A stretch of DNA of 64,000 nt. It comes from Eudorina sp. 2006-703-Eu-15. Taxonomy: Eukaryota; Chlorophyta; Chlorophyceae; Chlamydomonadales; Volvocaceae. Below the pieces are notes generated by a model. It did not search any database and was not told where the DNA came from. It worked only from the letters and a program-made list of their open reading frames with translations. Position 1 is the stretch's first letter; each line of letters starts with the position of its first letter. The stretch is from assembly GCA_003117195.1 (NCBI GenBank), contig BDSI01000110.1, positions 186,001 to 250,000 on the forward strand, written 5' to 3'. The position numbers and the translations under genes were made by a program. Positions 29,166-41,300 of this stretch are shown here, one piece after another.

Positions 29166-30260
29166 CGGATGTGTTATCCTGGATGCCGCGGCAGCCCCAT
29201 GCGGCGATGCGGTTGATAGCCCCCCTCCCTCGGTTGGCAGCGAGCGCCTAGTCGCGAGCCGAGTCTCGCACTGCCCTACATCCTTACGTAGCTGGGGGCC
29301 GGATGGCCGGTGCGAGAGGGCCCGACCTGCGAGCAGCGACCCCGCATGACCCTCGTGGAACCGTCCCCTTTGGCCATTCTTTCCAACCACGGCCGCGAAT
29401 CGCATACCATGGCGAAGGGTCCCTCCCAAGGGTGTGCGCCACGTTTGTTTGGGATGCGTCAGTTGACCTGACCCAACACTGTTGTTTGTAGGGCCCATCT
29501 CGCGACCCTCCCCCCGTCTGTGGGATTTCGAAGCATTTACTCGGAATGATTGGCGACTTTCAATTGAGATCACCGGCGGTAATCCTTCGAAAAATACCGA
29601 AGAAGATGACACTTGGTGTATCACTGACACACGCGCTCGAAGGTACATGAATTCGATCCATGTCGTTGTCGTACGTGCAACGGTACAATCGCCATGCCCC
29701 CTACCTGCGCCGTATGCAATATGTCAGAGAAGGACGCTCTGTCCTTCTTGGCACCTCGAGTCGGTATAAAATGAATGATAATCGCCAATATCTCTCGGTG
29801 GCTGTTGCCGTTGTTGTTCTGGCCGCCCTGTGTACGGCATGCGTGCTGGCGTGGCGGCTCGGTAGCATTTGTTTCGTTGACCAGCCAGGCCACAGGCCCG
29901 AGTAGATGAGACTGGGGTTGTTATCTGTGTGCTGCGTGAAGACCATTTGAGACATTATATCGTATAGCAATGGGACGGAACTTTGTCCACGTGGTGAGGA
30001 TGTAGAGGGTGATGACCGGCGGGGCCGGGCGGCCAACGAAGTGGCTGTTCGAAGAAACAGTGGGCGCGGATCGGCTGGGGGCGGGCAGTTCCAGGACGGA
30101 GGAGTGGCCCTCGCACGCATGTGCATGGGCTCAGCAGCGGGTTGGGCCCCCGATGATCCATGGGCCTGGGGTGGCTCATCGGAGCGCTGGCACTCCACAG
30201 CCGCCTCACGTCCCTCCGGTGCCTCCGACCTGCTGTCGGTGTCCTGATACCCGCTGACCT

Positions 30261-30375
30261 GATGCTGTTGCTGTTGTTGGTGTTGCTGTTGTTGGTGTTG
30301 CTGTTGTCGGTGTTGCTGTTGTTGTTGCTGTTGTTGCTGCTGTTGGTGTTGCTGTTGGTGTTGGTGGTGGTGGTT
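30261..30375. repeat. TTG/CTG trinucleotide tract
   Basis: Mixed GTT and GCT triplets with GGT variants form a ~115-bp tract that directly abuts the CCACG satellite. Confidence 0.85.
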
Positions 30376-30377
30376 TT

Positions 30378-30868
30378 GCCACGCCACGCCACGCCACGCC
30401 ACGCCACGCCACGCCACGCCACGCCACGCCACGCCACGCCACGCCACGCCACGCCACGCCACGCCACGCCACGCCACGCCACGCCACGCCACGCCACGCC
30501 ACGCCACGCCACGCCACGCCGCCACGCCACGCCACGCCACGCCACGCCACGCCACGCCACGCCACGCCACGCCACGCCACGCCACGCCACGCCACGCCAC
30601 GCCACGCCACGCCACGCCACGCCGCCACGCCACGCCACGCCACGCCACGCCACGCCACGCCACGCCACGCCACGCCACGCCACGCCACGCCACGCCACGC
30701 CCCCCCCCCCCCCCACGCCACGCCACGCCACGCCACGCCACGCCACGCCACGCCACGCCACGCCACGCCACGCCACGCCACGCCACGCCGCGCCGCGCCG
30801 CGCCGCGCCGCGCCGCGCCGCGCCACGCCACGCCACGCCACGCCACGCCACGCCACGCCACGCCACGG
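30378..30868. repeat. ~490-bp CCACG pentanucleotide satellite
   Basis: Roughly 95 copies of GCCAC are present. They include two GCC slips (30,519 and 30,622), one 14-C run (~30,701), and a block of seven GCCGC variants (30,788-30,821). All frames are open, producing a false ORF of VAWRG or RHATP repeats. Confidence 0.97.
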
Positions 30869-31793
30869 CTTTCCTCTTGGCGCGTGTTCCTTATCATCGT
30901 GTCGTCGTGATGCCTGTCGGGGTTATGTTACCTTCCTTGTTGATGGGAATCATTAACTTATTAGTGGTTGCGGTCCCATCGGGGTGTGGCCAGTCGAAAG
31001 CAGGCAGGCAGTGGGGCCCTGTTCCTGCTGTACGGCGAGAAGCGGGGCCGCCACCTCCGCGTGCAATCCGGGTTGCCCCCAGTGTATCCCAGGGCGACGA
31101 ATCCGTCCTCTTGTGCCCGACGTCCGGATGTGCTGTCTGTCTGACGTTGACCTGTCGTACGTCGGGGGGGGGCTCGGGCCCCGCACGCTCTAGCACTTGC
31201 TAGTGCGGCCCCGGAGCCCCCCTGTGGAGTGTAGTGCTTTTGCCACCCTACGTCGGCCATTGCTGTTTTCCGTCGTTATGCATACCCAGTTGTTTTTCAT
31301 GAGGCTGTTTTTGTTGGTGTTTGCACGTTGCTGTTTGGGACGTAAGAGACGCTTTGGGGGTGGGGCGCCTCTCCTCTCTCCTGGCGCACTTCTAGGTCAC
31401 CGATGCGCTTTGACGGCCCCCCCGTTGCCCCCATGCCTGCCCGCTGTGACGGGCCGCTGCCCCGGCCCGGCTCACCGTCGGGCGGCTGGAGTCTGTCTCG
31501 AGCACATCTTTGCAGCGCAGTACAGCGGCTTTCAACATTCGATAAATCAAGGGTGCGCACGTTAGCACAACGCAGGGCGTCACCCGCGTTTGAATGCCTT
31601 TACAGATGTTAGCTCCAGCGAGCTGCCACGTCCGGAACTGCAACAAAGCGTTGGTCACAGTTCAGGATATCCGTGGTGGGACAAACCATCCGTTCCACCG
31701 GGTGCGGGGTGTGCTTCGGTGCACTTGTGGCTCCTGTCCGGTGCGCCAAGGTGGCGTGGTTTCGTTTTTGCGGTGCGTGGTGAGGAGGCTGCG

Positions 31794-31852
31794 GCTGTCG
31801 CTGATGACCCGCGTGGTCCACTCTAAAATCATTCGTAACAGTTCGTAACATC
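31794..31852 (-). repeat. Dispersed repeat B, copy 3 (inverted)
   Basis: The reverse complement reads GGATGTTACG, a short spacer, then AGAGTGGACCACGCGGGTCA and TCAGCGACAG. This has the same order of blocks as 62762-62800. The copy ends in CGTAACATCC on the plus strand. Confidence 0.6.
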
Positions 31853-32310
31853 CGTCCCGCTTTCCTACTGCATGCGAACGACGAGAAGCGGGTGAGTTCG
31901 GATGCGGCATTGCTTGTGGCGATGTTGAGTGTGTCGACCAAGTGCAAAGCGACAGCCGTAGTTGTCAAGGGTGTGTCTGCCTCCGTCCCTGCGCCCACTT
32001 CGTCCCTGCTGCTGGATTCGGTTTTAAGAGCCTGCTTGTATGTAGATGCAAAATCTGATTTCCACAAATGATTGCACCATGCCGACAAGGTCGAAGTCAA
32101 CGTGTGGGTTGAAGGCGTGTGGGTTGAAGCACCCAGCGTCGTACCGTGGAGCGACTGTACGAGTACATGACGTGAGTGCACTAGTACCTGGGAGCTATAT
32201 GCCCTGTGTAGCTAAGACCACAGCTTTAACCCTTCACACTTCATTACTTTGTACTGCACGTTTCAGTTCGAATGAATTATCTGACGTAGCTGCGTCACAT
32301 AGTTTACAAA

Positions 32311-35300
32311 ATGTCACCCCCTGACAGGGACCCAGGAGGGAACCCTGGAGCTCATTTAGATGAAGAAGAATGTCTACCATTTCCTATATTTATGGCAGAG
32401 CTGGAGCTTCTCGTTGGAAATAGCAAGCGCGGAAAGCCGGACGGGGTTCAGTTATTGGAGCTGCTGCAAAAGCTTGTGGCGACTATTCCACGAACGGACA
32501 AGTCTGTGCTTAAACATTACCAGCGGCAATGCGAGGCCATGCTCTACGATGTGCTCGCGCACGGCATCGGCGCAGCTGTGAGCTTTTGGGAATGATGACG
32601 GGTGATGGGTGAACCGGGGTCTGGTCTAAGGCATGTCGGGTATTCAATTTCAATCATGCGGGCAGGGTCAGGCCTCAGCTCGCAAGTAGTGACCGGAAAT
32701 TGGGGGTCCGGCTTGCAGGCGCGGACTTGCACGCACATCCATCATTGCAATACAGTTGTAGTAATATTGGGAAGGGCAGGGCCTCGGGATGAGTTTTACT
32801 TCCAGTCGGACGGTCCGTCTTTCACGAAGGCACAGGGGAAGGGGTCGGCATACGTCATCTTAACTGCCATGATGCCCTTGCTGTCCCTAACCACGGGCTG
32901 CCCCCGCATGGACATAACACCCTTTGTTTCCGACTGGCTCGCTGTTGTGATAAGATTGCAACCGGCGCCGCGAACACCGTGTACCGTGTGAAGCGGATTA
33001 AGGCCTTTGAACACACTCACTCCCCGTGCTTCCACAGGTCCGGCGGCTGATCTACAGCTGCTTCTCATCCCTGTACGCGCACGGGGATGCCGTCTCAATT
33101 TACACGCGCGTCAACACGCTGCAGTCTTACCTGGCAAGCAAGGAGGGCATGAGCCGGTCGACCGCCGAGGTGGGCCCTGGTCTGTCAGATCATGCCTTGG
33201 AGTCCTTCTTCCGATAACAGTTGCATCATAGGGGCATATAGGTCTTGTTCTTGTATTATGATAGGGGTACATAGGGGTAGGAAGCGCCAGGGTTCGTAGC
33301 CAGGCGGACGTTTGTGAGGGGGCCACGCGCTACCATGGGACTTGATTGTGTGGCGGGTCGGGCCCGACGCAGTGGGCCAGGTGGGCACCGCGCGGCTCGT
33401 CCTGGGCACTCGGGGAACTGATGGTTAGGCCCTCCCGCCTCAGAACAGTGGCGTGTGGCGGTTTCCTAACCTGCCGGCGAACGTCCTGTTGGCTGGCCGG
33501 CCGACTGTCCGCCTAACTCACGGTTGCCGCAGTCCATTCGGGTGGGGCTGCTGGACCTGTTGGCGCATCTACACATGCAGTACGGCAGGTGAATCCGCTA
33601 AATGGGTCAGGCCGGGATGGAGCGGCATGCTGGTGGGCAGGGTGGACCGGGTGGACCAGTTTGCTTGGTCATGGGTGGGATGCACTCCAGGGTACAAAAG
33701 CGATGGGTTTACTGCTGATTCTTTCTGCTTGGGCGAGAGGATGAATTATCTTCGCGCATGCCTGCCTGCGTGTGTCAGACACGGAGGCGTACCACTAGTC
33801 AGCCGACGGCAATGAGAGCAAGCTACCCTTCTGTGATTAAAGCAGACCAGCGACCGCCTTTCTTGCTGGGTCTGTCCCTACACCAACCCGACGCGTTGCG
33901 CTCTGCCCCCATCAGGATGCTGGGCAACTCGGCGCCGGAGTCGATGAGCATCGCGCTGCGCACTGTCAGCAAGAGCGGCAACCAGGCGCCCGTGCGCTGC
34001 GCGGCGCTACGGCTGGCGGCGGCTGTGGTTCGCGGCCTGGCCCCCGCGGACCGCTCCGCACCCGCTGTCCAAGCGGAGGCATGGCTGATCGTGCAGCGCC
34101 ACGCCAAGGTGCAGCGTCTTGGGTTGTCTGGCGATTCAGCGGGGGGATTGCGATCCACGCGCACCTGTGGGTTAGACTCTTAAGGGCATCAGCCGTGTAA
34201 GCTTGTTCGGGTAGACTGGCGCTCAGCCGCCAAAGGCGGAACGTAGGCCTGGGACTTGGAGCGTGCATACGCCGGGCCGCTATCTACCTGTCCACCGCTT
34301 GCAAGGGTTACCTGGGGATGGGGTTGGTTGCGGGGCGGTTGCCGCGCGGCCGATCTCTAACCGGGTTGCTGTCAGTCAGCTCTGCGCCTGGGTGGCGCAT
34401 AATGACTGCCACATTCGACCACATTCGACACCGGTGATGGAAGGGAGCATCCTGCGGCTCGTTCTTGATGCGCGAGTGAACGGCTATCCACATGCCGGCC
34501 TCGGCGTTGCTGTGTCCACAACAGGACAGGACGTGTGAGGAGGTCCGCGAGGGGTGCGTCAAGCTGCTGGGCGCTCTCTGCGCTGCGGGAGGCGGGCCGC
34601 TGTGGCGGGAGGGTGCGTACGGCGCCGAAGAGGCGCTGCGGCTGTGCCTCACGCTGACGGAGGACTCCGTGCAGGTGGGTGTGTGCCCTCCGATTGGGGT
34701 ATGGGGGACTGCATTGGGGTATGGGAGACTGCAGCATTGGGGGCTAGTCGGGCGCTGCGTCGCTCGGTATGCCACAATACCATTTGCACGATCGCAGACG
34801 CAGCAAGGTCGGCGGCGGCGATGTGCGCAAGTGCGCAACCTTGTTGGTGCGAAAGCTCGAACGGCCAGTGTGGTGCAGGTTCTGGATGGCAGCGCCAACC
34901 CGGGCGGGGCGGGGTTCAGCTCCTCCGTCCCCGTCTTCAGCTCCTCCGTCCCGGATGAACGCGCGCAAGCATGTTGTTTCAACACATGGATCGTGGTGAC
35001 GTGCCTCCGCATCTGGGTTGTGCTGCTATGGGCTGAACCCAATGGAAGTGGTGTCTGTTGACGGCGTCGCAGGCTGTACGAGACGCGGCCTACACCGCGA
35101 TGGGGGAGCTGGCGGCGGCCTCTCGCCCTGCAGCCAAGTCGGAGGCGGTGACGGGCGAGAAGCGCCCAGCCAAAAAGGCCGCGGCCGAACGTGTCGTGTC
35201 GAATTGCGTGAAGGGCTGCCTGATTACACCGCTGCTCGAGGCGGCCCTGCATTCAAAACGGGAGGTGAGACAGCGGGTGCGGAGCCGGGCGTCCCCACCA

Positions 35301-38300
35301 GGCGAATATGTCATGTTGCGTAGCCCTTCTCTGGCTGGCTGCTTGGATGTAACGTCTGGGAGGATCCCGAAAATGACAACTAGTGCCTTTGCCCCGACGT
35401 TACATGGGATTGGATGGACCTTGAATTGCACAGGTTGCCAGGGGTACGCCTTGTTGGGCATGAGGTGACGCCGCGCCGCGGCATGTGCAGGGGCGGCAGG
35501 AACGATGGAGAAATCACAGCTGAGGATTGGGCCCCTTCCTGGAACCAAATCGTGTGCTTCTACATGCGCGGTTGCAGGCGTGTCTGGGCATCAGCCGTGC
35601 ATGGATGGCGTACCTGGCCGCGATACGGCACCAGCACCAAAGCAGCGACCAGACGGCGGATATGCTGGACGTGGCTGGCCTGGTGCGTGGTCGGGGCGGC
35701 GGCAAACCTAGAACATCGTATGCGGCGCAACGTGATTGGGGATACGAGCCGGCGGTAGCGGGGATATTTTCCGCCGCGGTACTGGCTGCTGCGCCACCAT
35801 GTGTGTGTGCGTGCGCACAAGAGATGCACCGGTGCGCCCTGCGCCAGCTGACTGGCATATGCGTTCCGCGCCGCGCTCGTCAACGTGCAGCTCATCAACG
35901 CGGTGAACGAGGCCGGGCGCCTGGTGGCGGAGACGCGCCTGTTCCCCGGGGCCGACACGGGCGGCGAGCTGGGCGCCGGACTGGCAGGTACGGCCGGCGG
36001 CTCGCCGTCGCCGTCGCGGTCGCATGGATCTCACTGAGGGATAAGCGGGATAGGGCGGGTACATCGCCCCATCATCAACCCTGATCATTACCATTGGGGA
36101 AGGTGCTGCGTACTGCTGCGCGGACGCAACCGTGGAGCCGCTCAACAGCTCATGCGGCACGCTGTGGTGGACGCCTTGATTATGTTATTGATGTCTGGTA
36201 TTGCCGGCTGCCGTGGCCTGATGGATGTTGTCGGCGGTCCCTGCGTTGACCTTCCCGCGTCGCGGACCCGCGCCTCCCAGGCAGCGAACTGCCCCCTCTG
36301 CAGGCGGGCGCGCTGTATGTGCTGCGTCGCGGGGTCATGGGTGTGCTGACGGAGGCAGGGCAGCGGAAGCTCCTGGAGCGGCTGGCGAACCTCTTGGACA
36401 AGCGGCTGAACACCCCAGCGGCCGTGGTGACCTTGGAGGGTGAGTTGGGGGACCCCGTCAGGTTGACCTTCTCACCTCTTCCGAATGTCGTAACAAGCAG
36501 CTTTCTGGGCCTCTGTTCCGCGCTGCACCCCACCCCCCTGCGCAGCGCTCGCGGCCTTGCTGGAGGCGGTCGGCGAGGTGACCGATGAGACCGCTGGCTC
36601 ACTCGAGGTCCTTCTGCAGGCCTACGTCACCTCAAGCAGCGCTGCCACGCGTCAGCAGGCGGCCATCGCCATGGCGGCCCTCGCGGCCGCCCATCCTGCC
36701 GCTGCAGCCCGGATGCTATCGGGCTGCCTGGACACGGTCGCTTCGTGCGCGGCGCAGCTGGCGGTGCCCTTATCGCCAGCGGCGGTCGCCGCAGCAACAG
36801 CTGCCGCCGGCGGCACGCCGTCGGATGGCCACCTCGTCGGGTCGTCGCCGTCCTTGCACACTACCTCCGCCCCCGTGGCGGACACCGGGGCCGTGGGGGC
36901 GACCCCCGCAGCTGAGGGCGCAGCCCCGCTTGCGGCTGTGTCGGTCGGACCGGCGTCGCTCGCGACTGCTTCACCGCCCCGTCCGGGGACACCAAACGGG
37001 GGCATCAACGGTGGCGGCGGCGCCATGGCGGGCAGCGGGCGGCCGATGGCAGTGCAGCGGGGTGTTATGGACACCTGCCACGGCGCAGCGCTGTCAGCGT
37101 CACGGCTGCTGCTCGCCACCGTGCGGTCGCCTCTCGGGTGTCCTGCGCGCCTGCAGCGAAGGGCGATGGCACTGGCGGAGGATCTAGTCACAGGCCCCGG
37201 CCCGGAGCTTGCTTTCACGAGGTGACTGTGGCCGGGGAGGGTGCGGTTGTCACTGCATGGGCCCTTGCCGTGGCCGGAACTGGGTGTGAGCTGGGGTGCC
37301 GCGGAGCCATGATACCTGGCCTCCCGGCGTGCAACCTGAATGAACATGAAGTAGCGAAACAAGGCAGCGGACTGCAAAAGCGTGACGCCGCAGGGGAGTC
37401 TCCACCGCTCGGTTTGCACGATACTGACATGGACGTCTCAACGTCTGCCTCGCGACGCTGTGCGCAGAGCTATCTGTCGGGAAGTTGGCTTCTTGCTGCT
37501 GGGCACGCTGTGCGCGTTGGGGGTGCCGCAAGCGACGCGCGGCCCCGAAGAAATGGCGGCCCTGTGGCAAACGGCGCTGGGGGAAGCGGCGCGGAGGGAC
37601 CTCGACGAGCGCAGGTGGGTTGCCGGAACCATGGAGGGAAGCAACTTTTGTTGTGCCAGGAAGTGCTTAGCTGTCTTGTCCGATGCTGAGCATCGCAGCC
37701 CCTGGGGCTTTGTGAAAAGGACCCACACATGGGTTGGCGTCCGCAGTCGCTTCAGTCGCAGTCGAGCAGCGTGTGGGATTGGGTCATCTTATCGCGTAAA
37801 TGCACGTCACCCAACACATTCCCCTCATTGCGTCGTCGCTTGTGTAACTAAGCGTACATCTGCCCTGGCCACTGCGACGTTCAACGCGGCCGCAGCCTCC
37901 CACAGCGCCCAGGCGTCGACTTCGACCTCGCGTTGCAACTGTGGTGGCGGGCAGTGGCGCTGCAGGCCCTGTCGGCCTACCTGGCCGCTTCACAGGCCGG
38001 TGCTCCGGCCGGCACCTCCGCGGCGCCCAGCCGCAGCCGGTCCGCGACCGCGCTGCCTCTCCTGTCTGGCTCCGCTGTGGCGTCCTTCACATTCAAGCAG
38101 GCCCCAGCGGGGCTTCCGCGGATACGGTCCGGGTCCGGGCCCCTGGGGTCCGGCGGCACGTCGGCGGGCGCTGGTGCTGCCGGGTCCGCCCAGGGCGGCG
38201 AACCCGACTGGACGCACCTGTCCACCCACCTGGCCCCGCTGGTGGAGCCGCTGGTGGAGCTCCTGGACACGCAGTCCTACCTGCTGGAGCCCGCCAAGGC

Positions 38301-41300
38301 CAGGGGCGGCCCAGCGGGAATACTGGCAGGTGGGCTGCCGTCAGAGGCTGCCAGGCGGCGCTAGCACTGCTAGGACGGCAGTGATGCGCTGTGGGCGGAC
38401 AGATGGCCCCTGATGCAGGCTATGTTCCATCGCCGCAGGCTTGACCGCCCGTCGACTGGTGGTGCAGGGGTGGCACCCGCAGGCCATCAGCTGGGATTGT
38501 TTGGGTTGCAGGCATGGGACCGCCGATGGTGTTCGCCGGTAGGCACTGGCCTCCGAGAGTGCATCGGAGTCGGCACTAGTGCCTGACCGTCAGTCCAGGG
38601 GTCCATCGCATGCCGCACTTGCTGGCAATCGTTCGGACACGTCCTTGGCGCAGTTGAAGGTCGAACCACACGGTCGTCATCATATCTACAATGCCTCTTG
38701 CAGGGGCGGCGGCCATGTTCATCCTGGCCTTGGTGGAGCTGCACCTGCGCGCGCCCGGCGGCCGGATCTCGAGCTCCCCGTCTCACACGGCCCTGCTGGC
38801 CAAGGCGTGTCTGCGACCCTTCCGACAGGGCCTGACTGCGGGTAGGGCGGGTGCGGAGGGCGCGGAGGCCGGATAGGCCTGACCTCGGCTACCGAAGGGG
38901 TCAAGTTTGGTGCTCTGGGAACTGAGACCCATATTGGGTATATAGCGCATCGCTACCAGCCCAAGCTGGGCCCATGATCGGTTGATGCCTTTTCGCGGCG
39001 CTGTTTCCGCGGCCTCTCGACCTTTCGAGGTGTGGCATGGTTGAGGTTGGTGATGTTGCTGGGCAATCACATGGCCTCCCGCGTGGGGCGTGTGTTCATC
39101 GCGGAACCCGCCTGACCCAACCGGTTACCGTTCTACTTACCATATCAACCTGCAACTGATACCGTATTTTGCATCATCATGACAACAACTACGGAACAAT
39201 GGAGCCGTGCCACCACTGGTGTGGGTATGTGTTGTCTGAGGCTCTGTACCCCTGCACGGACCCCCTGTGTCCCCGCAGCTGCGGCCGATGCCCTCACACA
39301 GTCTGGGTTGCGGGGCTTGCTTAACTCGGACGACGCGCCCCTGGGGCCTTGGCCGCCAGCAGCTGACCCCCTCCAGGACGCGCTCAGGTGCTTCACGGGT
39401 GAGCATGGTACGGTAATGGGGATGCGACCTCACGGGACAGGTAGCTCACGAGTGCCGGCTTTGGGTGGTACGTCCGTGTCAGCCCTTGCTGTCATGCGTC
39501 GTGCATGGCCAACGGTCGGTGACAGGGAATCCGTACTTCTTTACGACGAGGCGATTTATGATGGTTGTGACTTGTGAGTGCTCGCAGGTGGCCGCGGGGC
39601 ACCCCAGCTGCCGCCATGGCTGTCTTCAGAGGACTACGCCGCCCTGATCTCGGGCGCTCTCAGCGCCGTCCCCTCGGCGTCCGGGGGGGCCAGCGCGGGC
39701 ACCGGTAGTGCAGTCGGCCTCTTCGCCAGCGCTGCCACTGGGCTGCCCCCGGCTGAAGACGGCGACGGCATCTCTGTCGCTGATGGCTCTGTCGCCGAGG
39801 ACGGCGCCGCCGGTGCCGTCGTGGCTGGTTCTGGGCCGTCTCTTGGCGCTGGGGCCGGGGCCCCGGAGGCGCTGGGGTCGTCAAGCTCGGCCTGTCTGGC
39901 GCATGCGACGTTCCCGCAGTCGACGGGGCTGGAGGCGGCGCTTCTGACGGTTCAGCTGGTGCTGCTGGGCCGCCAGACCGCTGCCTCGCCGCTGGTACAG
40001 CAGCTGCAAGTCCTGGACGTGAGTGTGAGCGCGTGGCGAAGGGCCGGCAGGGCCGCTGGTCCGCATTTTCTGGACGCACGGCTGGATCCATGCTTTAAGG
40101 GAAGGGTCAGGAAACCGGTCAGCGCTTGCCTGTGGTGGTCGTGTAATATGTAGCGGTCAATGGTCCCTGACACGCGAAGGGAACGTCCTCTCGTGTGTGG
40201 CCTGTATGCGTCTGCAGGCCATCCTGAATGCGGTGCAAGCGTCCAAGACGTTTGCCCGCCAAAGCCGTGACGCGGCGGCATGCCGCCGTCTGCCCCTTGC
40301 CGTGGCGGCCGCGGTTGTGGCATTGGCGGGCTACGGCTCCGCGGCTATGGCAGCTCGCAAGTCCAAGGCCCCCTTGGATCCAACCGACAAGGTGCGGCGA
40401 GATTACGAGGAAAGCAACTAGGTGCACACTTCCCTGCGCTGCAGATCGATGTCCCCGCTCTATCCTTGTCGGCGTTTGCAACCTCGGTCTAACTCCATCC
40501 CATCCTGTTCTGACCTATGTAACTTCAGCAAACTCGCTTCTCCATGTACCGTACGTACCTTCCTCCCTCTTGATGATTCGCGTGCCGTTGCCTGGGGATG
40601 CCGTGTCCGGGGGCAGGTGCCCGAGAAGCTGCTGCAGCTGGCTCAGGCGCTCATGCCCGATGACGAGGCAGCGGCACCGGTCGCCGCGGCGCTGTCGCGG
40701 GCCACCGCTGAGACATATGCGGCCTCCGCAGCCACCGGTTCGGAAACGTGGGCTCTGCGCGTCGTGCGCGCGCTGGCGACGGAGGTGGCCGCCAGCGCCG
40801 CTGAGGGCCGCGACTCGCAGCAGCGAGCAGTGCTGGCGCTGGCGCTGGGCGCGGCGCACCGAACGCGGGGCGGGCTGGCGATGCAGGCCGCGGTGGCCAG
40901 CAGCGCGGAGGCGCTCGTGGCAGCGGGCAGCCGGCCGGGCTGCGCAGCCGCAGCCGCGTGGGTGCTGCACGGACTGTGGCTGTTGGCTTGCAGCGCGGGC
41001 GGGGCGTTCGTGCCGCGAGTCAAGACCAGCCTGCAGCTCGCGCAGGAACTGCTGGTGAGGTGCAGGGGCGGAGGTGCTGGACGTGGCTGTTCGTGTTCCG
41101 GGAGTTCATACTGAGTGCCCAGCCGGTTCATAAAGAATGAGGATGTCGTGAATTGGATGTCGCTGCGCAGTTACGAAATCGTGGCGCCGAACAGAGCATC
41201 AGTGCGGGTCGGTCGACGTCGCTCCGGCCTTGCCTCCTAAACTTATTACACCCCTTGAATCCTTTCACCCTGTATTGGTATGGGTCGCTGTGTGTTGTTG

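Larger units (their letters stand above)
28476..32310. other. Intergenic DNA between kinase and HEATR5-like genes
   Basis: No convincing gene is present. It holds a 12-mer minisatellite (29,015-29,165), a TTG/CTG tract (30,261-30,375), the CCACG satellite (30,378-30,868) and one copy of repeat B (31,794-31,852). The final ~500 bp are AT-richer and should include the HEATR5 promoter. Long minus-strand ORFs here are by-products of the repeats. Confidence 0.55.

Noticed and set aside
28767..29648. Minus-strand ORF of 293 codons
   Set aside because: It reads through the GATGTAGC minisatellite (HPxLHP repeats) and has no family resemblance.
29701..31203. ORFs encoding VAWRG/RHATP repeats (up to 398 codons)
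   Set aside because: They arise from the stop-free CCACG satellite. The flanking parts show no recognisable domain or splice structure.
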